Notes: generated by a model not told the origin, from the sequence alone. 64,000 nt of DNA from Candidatus Gracilibacteria bacterium (GCA_028687475.1 JAQUAB010000001.1:434001-498000); one strand, 5' to 3'; counted from the stretch's first letter, positions 39,686 to 52,432 are shown. Numbers and translations are program-made.

Positions 39686-40744
39686 ATGGAAGCCTCAAAA
39701 TTCCTCCTGCTTGTTGATGATGTGATCAAGAATGATATTTCTGATCTGCATATCACGCCTCAGGACTATCCATATATCCGAAATGCTATCGGAGAAATTG
39801 TTCCCGTGGAAGCTTTCTGAAAGCTCAACGACGAGGATATTGCGACTATTTGTACCATTTTTCTTGGACGTCCGTTCACCGAAAGAACTCTGGATGTTTC
39901 CTATGAACGAACTGGAACTCGTTTTCGTGTCAATATTTCTCAAGTATTGAAAGGTGTCTGCATCTCCATGCGTACGATTCCTTCTGTGATCCCAAAACCA
40001 GAAGATATTCTCCTCACGAAAGAACTCCTCAATCTCACACAAGTGGAGAAATGAATCATCCTCGTCACTGGCCCAACTGGAAGCGGAAAAACGACGACAA
40101 TGGCAGCCATGATCGAACACATCAATCAGACAAGTTCTCGTCACATCATCACACTCGAAGATCCAGTGGAATTCGTCTATGAGAACAAAAAATCACTCAT
40201 CCACCAACGAGAACTCGGGAAACAATTCGATAGTTTCGCGGAAGGAATTCGTGGAATTCTCCGTGAAGATCCGGATGTGATTGTCGTCGGTGAAATGCGT
40301 GATCTAGCCACCATAGAAACCGCAATCACTCTCGCAGAAACAGGGCATCTCGTATTCTCGACGCTCCATACGAATGATACTATCCAGACAATAGACCGAA
40401 TTATTCAATCATTTCCTGCGGCTTCCCAGAACCAGATCCGCATGCAACTCTGACTCGCGCTGACGGGCGTTATTTCTCAGATGCTTCTGCCGAGAGCTGA
40501 CCAATCTGGACGCGTCGTCGCTCGTGAGATTATGCTCAATAATGATTCCGTTCGAAATCTCATCATTCGTGGTGAAACACAACACATGTATTCTATTCTC
40601 GAAATATCGAAAAAAGATGGAATGATGCTCATGGATGATGCGATTCTCACGCACTACAGAAATGGGCTCGTCTCACGTCATACTATCGAGTGATTCATTC
40701 GCGATCGTGACCGAATCAATCTGTTGAACGAAGAAAATATCTAA
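39686..40744 (+). CDS. pilT: PilT twitching-motility ATPase
   Basis: 352 residues of the secretion ATPase family. Walker A VTGPTGSGKTTT (about residue 135), Asp box RGILREDPDVIVVGEMRD and the His box HLVFSTLHTND are all present, as is the HIITLEDPVEF Walker-B region. This is the PilT rather than PilB pattern (no zinc tetracysteine). It retracts type IV pili, matching the pseudopilins at 28374 and the giant pilin at 7233. Several TGA glycines, one before IILVTGPT. It starts 12 bp after a small secreted-protein gene and is followed by a cNMP-like protein. Confidence 0.9.
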
Positions 40745-40752
40745 TCGATTTC

Positions 40753-41562
40753 ATGCTAAAAAAATCCCTCTATACATCCCTTCTCACACAATGTGCCAAA
40801 AATAATATCCCTAAAAAAGAATACCATTCGGGGGATATTGTCGTGGATCATGAGACGAATCATTTTCTCTATCTTTTTGGGGATGGATGGTATACGGCAT
40901 TTTCTGAGAGTCCTTTTGGAACAATCCATGAAGTGGGAGAAATCGATGCGCCGAGCACACTCGGGGAAGGTGTCTTTTTCTGATCCTACCAAAAACCGAT
41001 AAAAGTCATCGCGAAATCCGAATGATATGCGTATCTTCTGGATGAGAAAAATATCGAGAAAATGACAAATTCGTATCCAGATTTTCGTGAGAATCTCATG
41101 CGAGCGTGTCTTGCCACTGCGAATGAGCGTATCCGAGAAGCAAATATCGAACGTACCCTTGACTATACCCTCATCGATACGATTGAGTCTGACACGACGA
41201 GAAGTATTCCAAAAATGCTCAAAATTCTCCAGGACACTTTTTCTCTTCCTGAAGTACTCTGGATCGAACGACACGAAATCCTCGAAAATGTCTATTCTCT
41301 CCGCTATCGTTCGACTCTCGGTATTGTGCCTGTGAATGAACGTATCGATATGGAACATTATGAACAAGAATCATATTTTCACGAGACAGATTTTCTCGGA
41401 ACGAAACACGCGCATATTTTTCGACTCACATCTCGTGAGAATAATTATGGATTCCTCGTATACGCTTCGGAATCTCCACGAATTGCCGGATATATAAAAA
41501 GAATCACTGCGGATATCATCCCAAATTGTATCCGAATCATCGAAGAAAACTGGAAAAAATAG
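40753..41562 (+). CDS. Cyclic-nucleotide-domain-like protein next to pilT
   Basis: 269 residues. The N-terminal half looks like a cNMP-binding beta roll (KEYHSGDIVVDHETNHFLYL, GEIDAPSTLGEGVFF) but lacks a clear phosphate-binding RTA cassette. It is followed by a linker helix and a GAF/PAS-like half (VLWIERHEILENVYSLRYR, FRLTSRENNYGFLVYASES). No DNA-binding domain is visible, so this is not a CRP-type regulator. It may sense a second messenger or energy state and regulate the pilus motor. It starts 8 bp after pilT and ends before a terminator. Confidence 0.62.
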
Positions 41563-41601
41563 AATCCAATAATTCCTCTGTACACAATGCATTTGTCAAT
41601 G

Positions 41602-41632
41602 AAAATACCTTCCCGATTTGGAAGGTATTTTT
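41602..41632 (+). terminator. Terminator of the pilT operon
   Basis: AAAATACCTTCC/GGAAGGTATTTT stem followed by TT, after the cNMP-domain gene. Confidence 0.75.
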
Positions 41633-41665
41633 GGATATGGAAGCGGAAAATGCTATGCTAAATAT

Positions 41666-44317
41666 ATGAAATTCCTGAAGAGATACATCTCGTTTCTTAT
41701 TCTTTGTATTTTGATTTTTTCTTCGATCGAGAAATCTCTTTTTGCGGACGAAACCGTCGTACTCCATTCACTCGATGAACTTCCGAGTTCGTATATGGAC
41801 AATGCTCTGGTGTCAGCGCATGTGGATGAGAAAGAGGAAATTACAACTTCTATCATGTCTCTCGTACAAGAAAGATCAGATTACCGTTTTTTCAATACAA
41901 AAACAACACGAACTCATCTTGACGCTCCTGATACAAGATTGCAGAATTTTTCTGTACGGAAAACAGAGCAAATAGAGAACACGCTCGATGGCATGGAAAA
42001 AAATCCCATCAAAACCAATATACAAATAGGAACTATAATTCGTGAAAAAAACAAAACCGCCATCAACCCTAGCACTATCGGTATCCATGAAGTTTCTCCG
42101 ACAAATAGGAAAAAAGCTGTGGAACAACTAGAAAAAGAAATGGAAAAAAGAAAAAGAGGTTTCCAAGTCAATGCTGGAACAGTGGACCCGATCACATTCG
42201 AATTCGGTATTGAAGGGCAACATTTGATTTTCTCAAAACCTGTTGCCATCAGTGTAGATACACCGAATATGACAGATGGTATCGTTGTTGATATTCTCGT
42301 TCTTCATGCGGGAGATAATGACTACAATACAAGCGGACTGACGACTGATCCAAACGCCACTTGTAATCCTGATGGAACCACTTCAAGGCCTATAAATACT
42401 GGAGTGGTACGATGAGGAAAAGTAACATTCTATACTTGTGGTGCATCGAGTTTCACCATCAATCCGACTGGATGAGTCAGTGGATCCAATGATCTCAAGC
42501 TCATCATCGGTGACTGTGGACAGTTTCAACTCTACTATGATGGGAACAACAACATCTATGGTTCTACGCTCAATCCTCCTAGTAGTGGATGTAGTAGTGC
42601 TCTTGACAGCTGGTTCGCTCTCCGAATTGGTACTACTACTTATTGGAGCGAGTCGAATAACTGGACGACGAAATCCACCGTCTGAAGTCAATCATGAAAT
42701 ACATATAATGGAACTACAACTCTATCAAGAACAGTGAGTGGGAAAATATATGAACTTATCTTGAATTGGGAATACATAGCTCCGAATAAATATTTCACAA
42801 TTGATTGGGAAGTGAATATTCCATCTGGAAATTCTAGAAATGTTATTTTCTATATCGGAAATGATTCGATGGTATGAGGAAATGATGCAAATGATGTTGG
42901 ATATTCTGGATCTCTTCCCTCTCGCACTATTTGAGTATATGATAATGTACTCGATCAAATGTCTGCCATACGATACCTCTCAGGAATCACATGGACAGCA
43001 GCGGAAGTATGACCGTATGGAACTATTAGGAATCGTATCTCTGGAGGACGGAATTTTGCAGATACTATCCAAACTACTTCCGGAGATCTCGGATTCTGAG
43101 TGAATTGGAATTTCGGATCGACACCAGGTGCATACACAGGAAAAATCGCATGGAGAGTAGTGCCATATACGCAAGAAAATATTCCTGATGTGATATCTGG
43201 TATCGGTCAACCAACTCCAGAACTCCAAGTATGACAAATTTCGACTATTCCGATCACAGTGACAAATGTGGGAAATACGAGTTCTACTGGCATACACACA
43301 GTTGTCATGACTATTCCTGATAATATTTTGTGACCTCTGAGCACATTCTCGAATAATGGATGGTCATGTGGTGTGCAGATAGGCTCAGAAGTCACATGTA
43401 CGAAAAATATGACTCTCAATTTATTGGGGAATGATACTGTCAATATTCCTGTGAATCCCCAAATAGCAGCAAGTAACACTACAGCCCGATTCTTGGCAAC
43501 TGTCAGTAATGCAAGTGAGAGTGACACAAGCAATAATGGATCCTATGTAGACCTTCAAGTCAGTGTTGCTCCTCCTCCTGTCGATACAACCGCCCCAACT
43601 ATGCTTGGGACCAATGTGTCAGATGGATCACTGATTCCGAGTGGGAATTTCATTTTCTCGTTCTCGTATTTCGATGATGGTTCCAATATCGATATTACCA
43701 CACCAACGACAAAAATATATTCCTGGAATGCCGGAACTTCTACATGGAATACGAGTGATCTTGCTCCAACATATGCGACGACACTCTGAGTTACTACACA
43801 CACTGGAACTTTCCAGATACAGAATCTCCCTTTCGGAAAATACCGATTCGACCTCACCGTGAAGGACAACAATGGAAATACGAGTAATCAAAGTGTGACA
43901 CTTTTTGTCGATGCAGTGGAATGGACCATCAGTGCTCCAACGTATGACATCGGAGGACAACAGACAGATATCACGGGATTCGGAAGTGGCGAACTCCTTA
44001 TCACCGTGAAAACTGTTGGTGCTGGATTCGATCTCACGATGCAGCGAACCCAGGATCTCACGATGGAAAATGGAACAATCAGTGTCTGGAATGAAACAAA
44101 TGGATGGTGATATGATCTCTACAATATGAACTATTCAGGAAATCTCACAGCACATGGAACATCCCAAACACTCGCGAGTGTCTCGAAAAGCATCAATCAA
44201 TCATGACAAAAAAATACGTATATATATCGGGTGAAATATGGAATGAAAGCGAGTATCATGAGCTCGCCTGGAGATTACCTTGGGAAGCTTCAATTTGGGA
44301 TTAATCTAAACTACTAA
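41666..44317 (+). CDS. Large secreted multidomain surface protein
   Basis: 883 residues. Signal peptide (FLKRYISFLILCILIFSSIE), a helical N-terminal region rich in Lys/Glu (about 90-180), then many beta domains. One region reads like DUF11/CARDB repeats (ITVTNVGNTSSTGIHTVVM, VSNASESDTSNNGSYVDLQV), and one like an Ig-like domain before the end (GKYRFDLTVKDNNGNTSNQS). About fourteen TGA glycines occur. No LPxTG sorting signal. It probably acts as a cell-surface adhesive or lattice component. It follows the pilT operon and its terminator by about 30 bp. Confidence 0.7.
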
Positions 44318-44621
44318 ACATAAAAAATACGCTAGTCAATATATTTTCTCATTTCTTTTCGAAATTTAATATTTCTGTAATAATTGGTTTATAAAATGGG
44401 TTCGTCGAAAGATTGTTTTCGACATTATCTTGCAAGATAAAAATCCTATTTTTTTACTCAATTTTTCTTTGGCTCTTGCCTAGAAGAAAGTAATTCCTAT
44501 TAATTTTGTGATTTGAGCTGATTTATGAGACCCCAACAATGGAGTAAATGTTATAGTTGGCACCCATCTTACAAGCATAGTAACCGTTCCAATTAAATAA
44601 CTTTTATTACCTACTTTCATT
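44318..44621. other. 304-bp gap without a clear gene
   Basis: AT-rich. It holds a small palindrome ATCTTGCAAGAT (44427-44438) followed by AAAAATCC and a T7 run, possibly a weak terminator for the preceding gene, and a TTGGCA/TAGTAA promoter-like pair near 44560-44590. A 46-codon minus-strand frame (44480-44617) is not convincing. Confidence 0.4.
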
Positions 44622-45290
44622 ATGTATAAATTATTAGTAATCTGTTTTCTTATTCTCCTCCCTTTTTCTCTATTGAAAAGCATTTCCACTCATGCTGAAG
44701 TTATTTGAAACGGTCCATATCCATGATGTCTGGAGAAGCTTGCATCAAATCCTACAGTTCCTGACTTCAAGAATTTCTATCATGATTGGATTGATTCAGG
44801 AACATTTAGTGGTTCATTAAAATCCGCAGAAGAATGGCTCTGTACCTTTTATGTAATGGGGGGTTCACCAATGTTTTGAGATATACAGATAACTCAGGTG
44901 ATTCCTGTATATTTCCCACTTAAAAATCATCCACAGATATATCAATTTGTTTATACTGGACAAGAATATGCTACACGTAATGTTTTTAAGACGTGAGCAT
45001 GATTATTTTGGTGAGTATCTGCTTATTCTAATTTCTATGAGATGAGATGAGCTCGTTGGTTTGTAGGTGGTGCACTTTGATGAATTAACCCTGATGCCTA
45101 CCTCACTTCCCAGAAAGAACCCTTCGCCTCCGCCCCGATGCTCCAAATGTACTATTATCTCGGGCAACCTCTCCTCGTTGCTCGTAGTAGCACAGGAATA
45201 GTGACTGATGTTTTCTTCCAGTGAAGAACCATCGCGAATCCTATGGAACGCGCGAAGAAGTATCTCGGGAAGAAATGGTATAGTCCATAA
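44622..45290 (+). CDS. Secreted protein, unrecognised
   Basis: 222 residues with a signal peptide (YKLLVICFLILLPFSLLKSI, cut near THAEV). The mature part has about eleven glycines from TGA and several aromatic clusters (FYHDWIDSG, QMYYYLG). One Cys pair. No family recognised. It has its own terminator and is separated from its neighbours, so it is probably monocistronic. Confidence 0.6.
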
Positions 45291-45307
45291 TTGTTTATTG
45301 GAACAAG

Positions 45308-45335
45308 AAAATCCCCCTAATTACGGGGGATTTTT
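45308..45335. terminator. Bidirectional terminator
   Basis: AAAATCCCCC/GGGGGATTTT stem with a 7-nt loop between the secreted protein and the convergent 45349 gene. Confidence 0.8.
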
Positions 45336-45348
45336 GGATGGATTTTTT

Positions 45349-45852
45349 CTATTCTCCTTTCACTGAGAGATTGTAGCTCTGTCCAGCGCTCGTGAGCAAT
45401 GCATCGACAGGAGCAAGATTCACTTCACCAGAGAGGGTTGCAGAGAGTGAAGTGATGATCTCCCCTGCTTTGATTTGTTTTTTATTGTCTGAGAATTTTA
45501 CCATGTAGACTCATGGTTCATTCGAGAGAACAGATACACTTGGATCAGACGAAGTGAGTCCGAGAAATGCATCTGGATTCCCAAGGAGAGAAAGTGAGAG
45601 CATGTCTACATCATATGCGTCTTTTCCAAGACGAAGATCGATCTGATTTCCTTTTCGTTCCACCATGATATCCGCGGAATAATTCACTGTCTCTTCAGCA
45701 CCCGCATCGAGTACGTTCGAGAGGAGATATGATTGAGGATTGAGTTGATTCAGACTTGCCACTGCACCGATAGAAAAAGTAAGTGCTATGATAGTTGAAT
45801 TTGTATATTTGCGGATATTCGCATTACGGTATGATGTAAAAAAATCTTTCAT
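45349..45852 (-). CDS. Membrane-anchored protein with cohesin-like beta domain
   Basis: 167 residues: a short cytoplasmic start, one hydrophobic segment (STIIALTFSIGAVASLNQL), then a beta sandwich with NYSADIMVERKGNQIDLRLG and GEIITSLSATLSGEVN, a pattern seen in cohesin-like modules. One TGA glycine. No dockerin partner is visible in the window. Function unknown. Confidence 0.55.
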
Positions 45853-45963
45853 AATAAAGAAAAATACGTATACTTCAGGGAAAATTTTCCCTATCTGGAA
45901 ATAAAATATTCTGTTCTGAATTTTATCCTATTCTTTTCATTCTGTCAAATTTTCTCTCATTTC

Positions 45964-46335
45964 ATGCACTTGAAATCTTATTTCTTCATCTTGCTCATTA
46001 TCTTCTGATCCAGTAGCGCCTCTACTCTTCTTCTACTCTACTATATGAGTCCTGAGAAAGATATACAAACCGCGCTGATTCTGATGAGTATCTCTCTTCT
46101 GCTTGCGAGTTCGAGCATACTTTCTATGCTGATTTTTTTCGTGAAGAAAATCTACTATCGTGGAGATGTCACAATGTCGACTATGAACGCGAGTCTTCGA
46201 CAGGCGATCCTTATTACTCTTGGATGATTTATGATGTTCACTCTCTACGTTCTCCATCTTTTCGAGCCAAAACTCATCATGATTGTCTGGGCAGCTGTCG
46301 GGTGTCTCGAAGTCATGGCACAAGCAGTCGAATAA
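45964..46335 (+). CDS. Small polytopic membrane protein
   Basis: 123 residues with three or four membrane segments (FFILLIIFGSSSASTLLLLY, ALILMSISLLLASSSILSML, ILITLGGFMMFTLYVLHLFE). Two TGA glycines, one in the first helix. No motif recognised. It is followed by another membrane-protein gene after 10 bp, so the two may work together. Confidence 0.6.
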
Positions 46336-46345
46336 CCCGATTATT

Positions 46346-46810
46346 ATGAACTATCTTAAACCTTTCAAAAAGCGATCGCTTTTCATCACTTTTATCATCC
46401 TTGTATTGATAGGATTCTGAATCTGGTGGTATTTCACTGATATTGCTATTATGTTCGGGAATTATGGAAAAACCCATACCTATATCGATATTTCTTTATC
46501 GGTAGTTATGATTCTTGGATTTCCACTTTTCCTGATTGGGATACTCTACAAGGGTATGCTATTCGGACATAGAGAAAATCTCCATCACAAAACAGGAATC
46601 GGAACACTCTCAGGAATTATCGGAACTATCATATCAGGATCTTCTTGTTGTGGGCTTACACTTGCATCTTATTTTGGACTCCTTCCACTGATGAGCATGC
46701 TTCCCTATTCAGGACTCGAGATCAAGATCCTCGGAACCGCCGGGCTTCTCTGGGCAATCCAGGATACATATAAAAATCTCGAAGTATGTCGAGTGGGAAA
46801 GAAAAAATAA
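46346..46810 (+). CDS. Membrane protein with a CC motif in a helix
   Basis: 154 residues, four membrane helices. The third carries SGSSCCGLTLASYFG, a dicysteine in a membrane segment as in some metal or thiol transporters, but the family is not recognised. One TGA glycine (LIGFGIW). Its stop is 3 bp from that of the convergent ABC permease. A transport or thiol role is speculative. Confidence 0.55.
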
Positions 46811-46813
46811 TAT

Positions 46814-48031
46814 TTATTCCGTCCTCAGTGCATCAATTGGCTTCAATTTCGCGGCCTTGTACGCTGGAAATATCCCGAAAAATAGACCAGTTCCAACAGA
46901 GAATGAAAGAGCAAGCAATATCTGGTTTGTCGTAATCACGGGTGTAATTGCGGTAGTTATCGATGTAATCGTAAAGACAATGACATAACTCAAAAAGATA
47001 CCGATAGCACCTCATACAACTGTCAAAAGTACCGACTCGACGAGAAATTGTTCGATGATATCACGACTCTTGGCACCGATTGCCTTCCGGATTCCGATTT
47101 CTTTTGTGCGTTCAGATACAGTCACGAGAAGGATGTTCATCACTCCAATTCCTCCGACGATGAGTGATATTGCGGCGATTCCTCAGAGAAACAGTTTCAA
47201 TGTGCTCGTGATACTCGAGAGTGTATCGAGTGTATCTTCTTGACTCGAGACTGTGAAGGTTGCATTCGCAGAATCTGCAATTCAGAGAACTTCAAGGAGT
47301 TTTTCTGTGACGGCATCTTTGGTTGTGGTCATGTTTTCTTCAGAGTCTACCATGACAGAAATTGAGGAGAGGTATTTTGTTCCTGCAAGAGATATTTCAG
47401 CAGTAGTGATTGGTACAAAAACAGCAGAATCAGAACTGTTTCGACCACCAGATCATTTTGACTTTGTGACACCAATAACAGTATAGAGACTATTTCCGAT
47501 TTTTATCGTCTTCCCGATTGGATCCTCTGTTTCGAAGAGATTTGTTACCACTGTTGGTCCAAGGACTGCCACTTTTTCACGATTATCGACAGCAGATTGT
47601 GTGATAAAAGTTCCTGCCGTAACACTCGTATTATTCACGGTTTCATAGTCTGGAGTCACCCCATTGATAATAGCGCTCGTATTATTGTCACTGTAGACCA
47701 ATTGTTTCGAAGTGTTGATGAGTGGCGCAACTTTGGAAACATGCTCGATTTCCTTGATGATTTCGACATGATCCATCGTAAAAACTTTCGTATTACTTCC
47801 ACCTATTTGACGGACATTCCCAGAATTTTGACTGCCTGGAGAAATCGTGAGAAGATTTGTTCCCAATGCTGAAACGGTATTTACAATACTACTCGTTGCT
47901 CATTCCCCAACAGCAAGTAGAACTACCACAGAAAGAACTCAAATAATAATCCCCAAACTCGAAAGACCAGCTCGCATTTTATTGGCAAGCATATTTCTGA
48001 GCGCAAGTTTTGTCGTTCGAAGAAGGTTCAT
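46814..48031 (-). CDS. MacB/FtsX-type ABC transporter permease
   Basis: 405 residues. N-terminal helix ([20 protein letters not shown]), a large MacB-like periplasmic domain ([31 protein letters not shown]), and a C-terminal three-helix FtsX domain ([46 protein letters not shown]). It works with the ATPase at 48047 and the adaptor at 48732 to export a peptide, toxin or lipoprotein by mechanotransmission. Six or more TGA glycines. The three genes are in order adaptor, ATPase, permease on the minus strand with gaps of 15-25 bp. Confidence 0.9.
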
Positions 48032-48046
48032 AGGAATAAATAAAAA

Positions 48047-48706
48047 CTATACAATTTCCCCATCAAAAATCTTTACCATTCGCTTTGCGGCTTTTCCGAT
48101 TTTTTCATCGTGGGTAATCAGAACAATTGTTCGTCCTTCATCATTGAGTGACCGAAATATTTCGAGAACTTCTTGTCCTGTTTTTGAATCCAGTGCTCCT
48201 GTTGGCTCATCTGCCAGTAGTACAGAAGGTGCGCCGACAATTGCTCGGGCAATAGAGACACGTTGTTGTTGTCCTCATGACATTTCTGTTGGTCTACTAT
48301 CATACTTACTCGAAAGTCCAACACGATCCAGTGCTTGTTTCGCAAGACGTTCTTTTTCTGTCGCACCCATTCCTTGATAATCCAATGGCAACATAACTTG
48401 TTCCAATGCTGTGAGACGAGGAATGAGATTATATCATTGGAAAATAAAACCAATTTTCTTGCCACGAAATTCTGCTTCATCATTGTCTGTGAGTTTCGAA
48501 GTATCATGTTCATCGAGAAAATACTCTCCCGTCGTCGGACGATCGAGAAGCCCGATAATATTCATGAGAGTGGATTTTCCACTTCCTGATGGCCCCATGA
48601 TGGCAACAAATTCTCCATCTTGAATAGTGAGATTAATTCATTTCAAAATATGAATCGTCTCAATACCAACAACATAGTCTTTCGTGATGTTTTTCAATTC
48701 GAGCAT
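48047..48706 (-). CDS. MacB/LolD-type ABC transporter ATPase
   Basis: 219 residues. Walker [12 protein letters not shown]-loop IFQGYN, signature [15 protein letters not shown], Walker [14 protein letters not shown]-loop LITHDE. The first glycine of SGGQ and the glycine in IFQG are encoded by TGA: strong internal evidence for code 25, as the signature glycine is catalytically essential. It energises the MacB-like permease next door. Confidence 0.93.
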
Positions 48707-48731
48707 AACAAATATTTTTTTGAAGTATTTT

Positions 48732-50741
48732 CTAGAATCCAGGAGGAGGACCACCCATCCCACCACCCATCATGCCACCGTTACTTGTATTTCTCGTTGA
48801 GGTCGAAGATGATGATGTTCTTGTAGTTGTTGAGGTGAAAATAGGAGTGTACGAGATAGTTTCTCAGACTGTCAGTCCTGAGAGTATTTCTGTTTTTCCG
48901 TCACTTATGGTTCCGATAGTAACTTCACGTTTCTCTGTTGATGCGTTTATTCCTCGACCTGTCTGAATATTCACATAACTTTTTCCATTTTCTGATGTGA
49001 TAGCTCCGGAGGGAATCAAGATGACATTTTCTTTGTTGGAAACAATGATGGTGACGGTTGTTGTCATATTAGACATGACATTCACTCACTCTATAGAGAC
49101 GCCGACTACTGCCGTATATGATACAACACCAGAAGTGATGGTTGGAGTAGCAGATATCGAAGTCACGACTCCGGTGAAGGTCTGAGTTGGGAATGCATCG
49201 AGAACTACTCTTGCTTCCATTCACTCTTGTACTTTCACGATGTCGATCTGGTCAAGTGAGAGTTCTATCTTGTAGGTGTCCTTGTTCGCGACGAGGATAC
49301 CTTCATTCGTTTCAGCACTTTCTCCGACTTTCCATGGGATGTCTTCGACGGTTCCCGAAAAACTCGCGATAATCTGATAGTCCTTCATACCTTCTTTCAC
49401 TTTTTGGAGCGATATTCTCGCAGATTCAACCTTACTCTTTGCAGAACGAATTTCCGATGTTTTCGGGCCATTGATCAATTCATTATAGCTATATTGATTT
49501 TGTGTAATAGTATTTTGCTGACGAGCAATCTCGTTTTGACTCGATATTCGTTTTACTTCCTGATCTTTTTTGAGTTGTTCGAAATCTTGTTCTGCTTTCT
49601 TGAGACTGTTTTGTGCACTTACGAGCGATTGTTCTTTCGCGGTAATGGTATTTTTGTCAGAGAGTGCCTGGAGATCATCACTGCCATAATTTTTCAGAGT
49701 TGTGTACGTAGAATTGAGAGATGAAAGTTTTGAGGCGAGAGTACTTGCAATGGTTTTGGTATCGCTTTTCGTGGTGTCTAGAGTGTCACTCGACCATGTT
49801 GCATTCGCACGAGTCGCATCGAGTTCCTGGAGAATGAGACTCGTGAACTCAGACATATGTGTTGTGAGTGTACGTGCCTGCAGGAGAATATCATTCACAG
49901 TATCGAAGTCGGTATTTCCTCCATTATTTCGAATCATATTCACTCCTGTACCGAACGCTGCAACTTCTACAAGAATACTCTGATAGAAAGTATCCGTCTT
50001 TCATTTTAGAGTAGCGTTCTGATTACTAATATCCCCATACCAGTCACTGATCTTATCATCTACATATGAAATATCTTCGAGATCACTGAGAATATCTGGT
50101 ATATCACGATCAATTCCTTCGACAATGAGCCATGTACTTGCCACATCTTTTTCGAGATTATTCGTATCAGTGTCAGTAGAGATATTTTTCTTGGTATATT
50201 CGAGTTCAGATTCTGTCAGTTTGACTTTTTCTCTCTGGAGATCGAGATCTGATTGGTTTTGTGCAAGTGTTGCCTTCTGTGAGATCAGAAGATTCGCATA
50301 TTCCGTTTCCATGAGCTTGAGAGAAGCTTGCGACTCTTCGAGGTTTGCTTTTGCTTTGGCAATATCAGCAGCATCAGCTGGATCAAAAAGCTCATCATAT
50401 GTTGCTTGTGCATCACTCAGATTCCTCTCAGCACTCTCGAGATCGAGATCTGCCGTACCAGCATCAATCTCAGCAATTACATCATCAGCCACTACAGAAT
50501 CACCTTCTTTTTTATAAATGACGGAAACGATTCCGTCTTTCGCAAAAGAAAGTGTAGATTCCTCCATAGCAGAAATATTCCCCGTTGCCTTGATCGTAGA
50601 GGAGAGGGAGCCAGTAGAAACCGTAATAGTTCGGGCTGTTATTACTCGATCTGTGACAGATTTTTGTGAAAACCAATAGTAGCCTCCTCAACCAATTGCA
50701 AGCACCAAGACGCTTACAATAATCTTCTTCTTAAAAGTCAT
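48732..50741 (-). CDS. MacA-type periplasmic adaptor with very long coiled coil
   Basis: 669 residues; ordinary MacA is about 370. N-terminal membrane anchor (KKIIVSVLVLAIGGGGYYWF), lipoyl half (STIKATGNISAMEEST, IYKKEGDSVVADDVI), then a hairpin of about 350 residues of coiled coil (ESAERNLSDAQATYDELFDP, NSLKKAEQDFEQLKKDQEVK), then the other lipoyl half (KVGESAETNEGILVAN) and membrane-proximal beta domain. The C-terminus is Ser/Thr-rich then GMMGGGMGGPPPGF. The extra-long hairpin would reach far across the cell surface layer; no TolC homologue is visible. TGA glycines include IGGGG near the anchor. Confidence 0.88.
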
Positions 50742-50820
50742 AGAGAAATAAAATTAGAATTTATGACGATAAATATAATATGTCCAGTTTAAGTGAAGTT
50801 GAAATATCTCGAAGTTTTCT

Positions 50821-52398
50821 TTATTTCTCGACTTTTTTCATCTCAAGAATCCGAGCAACTGCAAAAACACGTTCCTCACCACGTTCATGACAATGTGCCA
50901 CCATGCCGAGATATTTTTTCCCCATGTGTGCCATATCCCCGATGCTAATCGGCGTGATTCGACGATTCGATTTCTCGTCTTTTCCTTTCAGATAGACCAT
51001 CTCGATATCTTGCCCATCCATAATAGCTGATTCGATAAAATCGATACGATCCTCGCGCGACATTTGTTGCTCTGCTATACGATACTGATAGCGCGTGAGA
51101 AAACGCACAATCGCATAATCCATGAAAATATGTCGTTTCTGGATGGGCTTCATGAGAAATAATCCTTCAAATGAACGACAACGAGAAAGCGCCACATAGA
51201 CTTGTCCGTGTGCGAAAGCACCGTTTCCAATATCCACCACGACATGATCGAACGTTTTTCCCTGAGACTTATGAATCGTGATAGCCCACGCGAGCTTCAG
51301 AGGAAATTGAGTGAAAGTACCTGCCACCTTCATCGTCGGTACACCCGTGATATCATCCTGCGCGTACTCATACATCTCCCATTCGAACGGCGTCACATTC
51401 ACGGTTTCTCCATCATCTTTCGTGACTTCGAGATAATCCTCTCCTTCTTCATCTTTTTTGAATCCTGCGATGCGACCGATTGTTCCATTCACCCAACGAC
51501 CGCGCGTATCATTCGCGACGAACATCACTTGCGCACCAATTTTTAATATCAGATGAAGTTCTGTCGGGAGATTTTTGGAATCGAAATGTCATTCTGTATA
51601 GCCGTCGAATGTCCGATGAAGTCCTGGAAGATTCCCGAGTCTTTCCGAATTCATCGTCTCTGCACTCGCATTGGTAGTCGTGAGTGTAATAGAAAAACCT
51701 TCACCCGATTCATGGCGAACTGGAAGTACTTTTCCGATGAGTCGCTCATTCAGAAGCTCTATGTCATTCTGCTCCACACTGTTATTGCGAATTTTATTGA
51801 GAAGGCCGATAAATGCATTGTCTCGCTGACGGTAAATATTCTCGAACTCGACGAAATCCATATCGAATGCCCCGTCCGTCATCACAAATGCATCGAAAAA
51901 ATACGGACTCTTGTATCGTTCCATGAAAATTGGCTTCTCAGCGGAAGTGAGTACTGGTGGAAGTTGATAGAGATCCCCGATAAATACCATCTGAATACCA
52001 CCAAATGGAATATGTCTCATCCCTTCACGATTGATACGAAGCGTGACATCGACCAGATCTAGGATATCCGCTCTCACCATGGAAATCTCGTCGATAATGA
52101 TGGTATCGATTTTCGCAAAAAGCTCCTTATTCTTCTTCGAAGGCTTGATATCCTCTGGTGTCGTATGTGGCTTCCATCCGAAGAAGGAATGAATCGTCAC
52201 CCCATGGATATTGAGCGCTGCTACTCCGGTCGGTGCAAGTACGACGACTTTTTTCTTCGTATGCAAGCGGAAATACTCGAGAAAGGTCGACTTCCCCGTT
52301 CCAGCACGACCCGTGAGAAAAACATTTCGCGATGTTGTATCGAGGAGCTGGAAAGCCTTCTGGAATGTAGGATTGAGGTCGAGTGACATAATGGTCAT
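50821..52398 (-). CDS. PIF1-like superfamily 1B DNA helicase
   Basis: 525 residues. Motif I FLTGRAGTGKST, motif Ia VVVLAPTGVAALN, motif II IIIDEISMV, motif III IGDLYQLPPV, then AITIHKSQGKTF (motif V-like) and HGQVYVALSRCRSFEGL (motif VI). It unwinds DNA 5'->3', in other organisms clearing R-loops, G-quadruplexes or stalled forks. The C-terminal 70 residues are unique. One TGA glycine in the middle (YTEGHF). ATG 52389 is an alternative start three codons in. Confidence 0.9.
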
Positions 52399-52432
52399 GA
52401 GTATATGGAAAATGAGAAAATCCAGAAAAGAA

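Noticed and set aside
44480-44617. 46-codon minus-strand frame upstream of the 44622 gene
   Set aside because: Overlaps the likely promoter of the plus-strand gene, has no promoter or homology, and could arise by chance.
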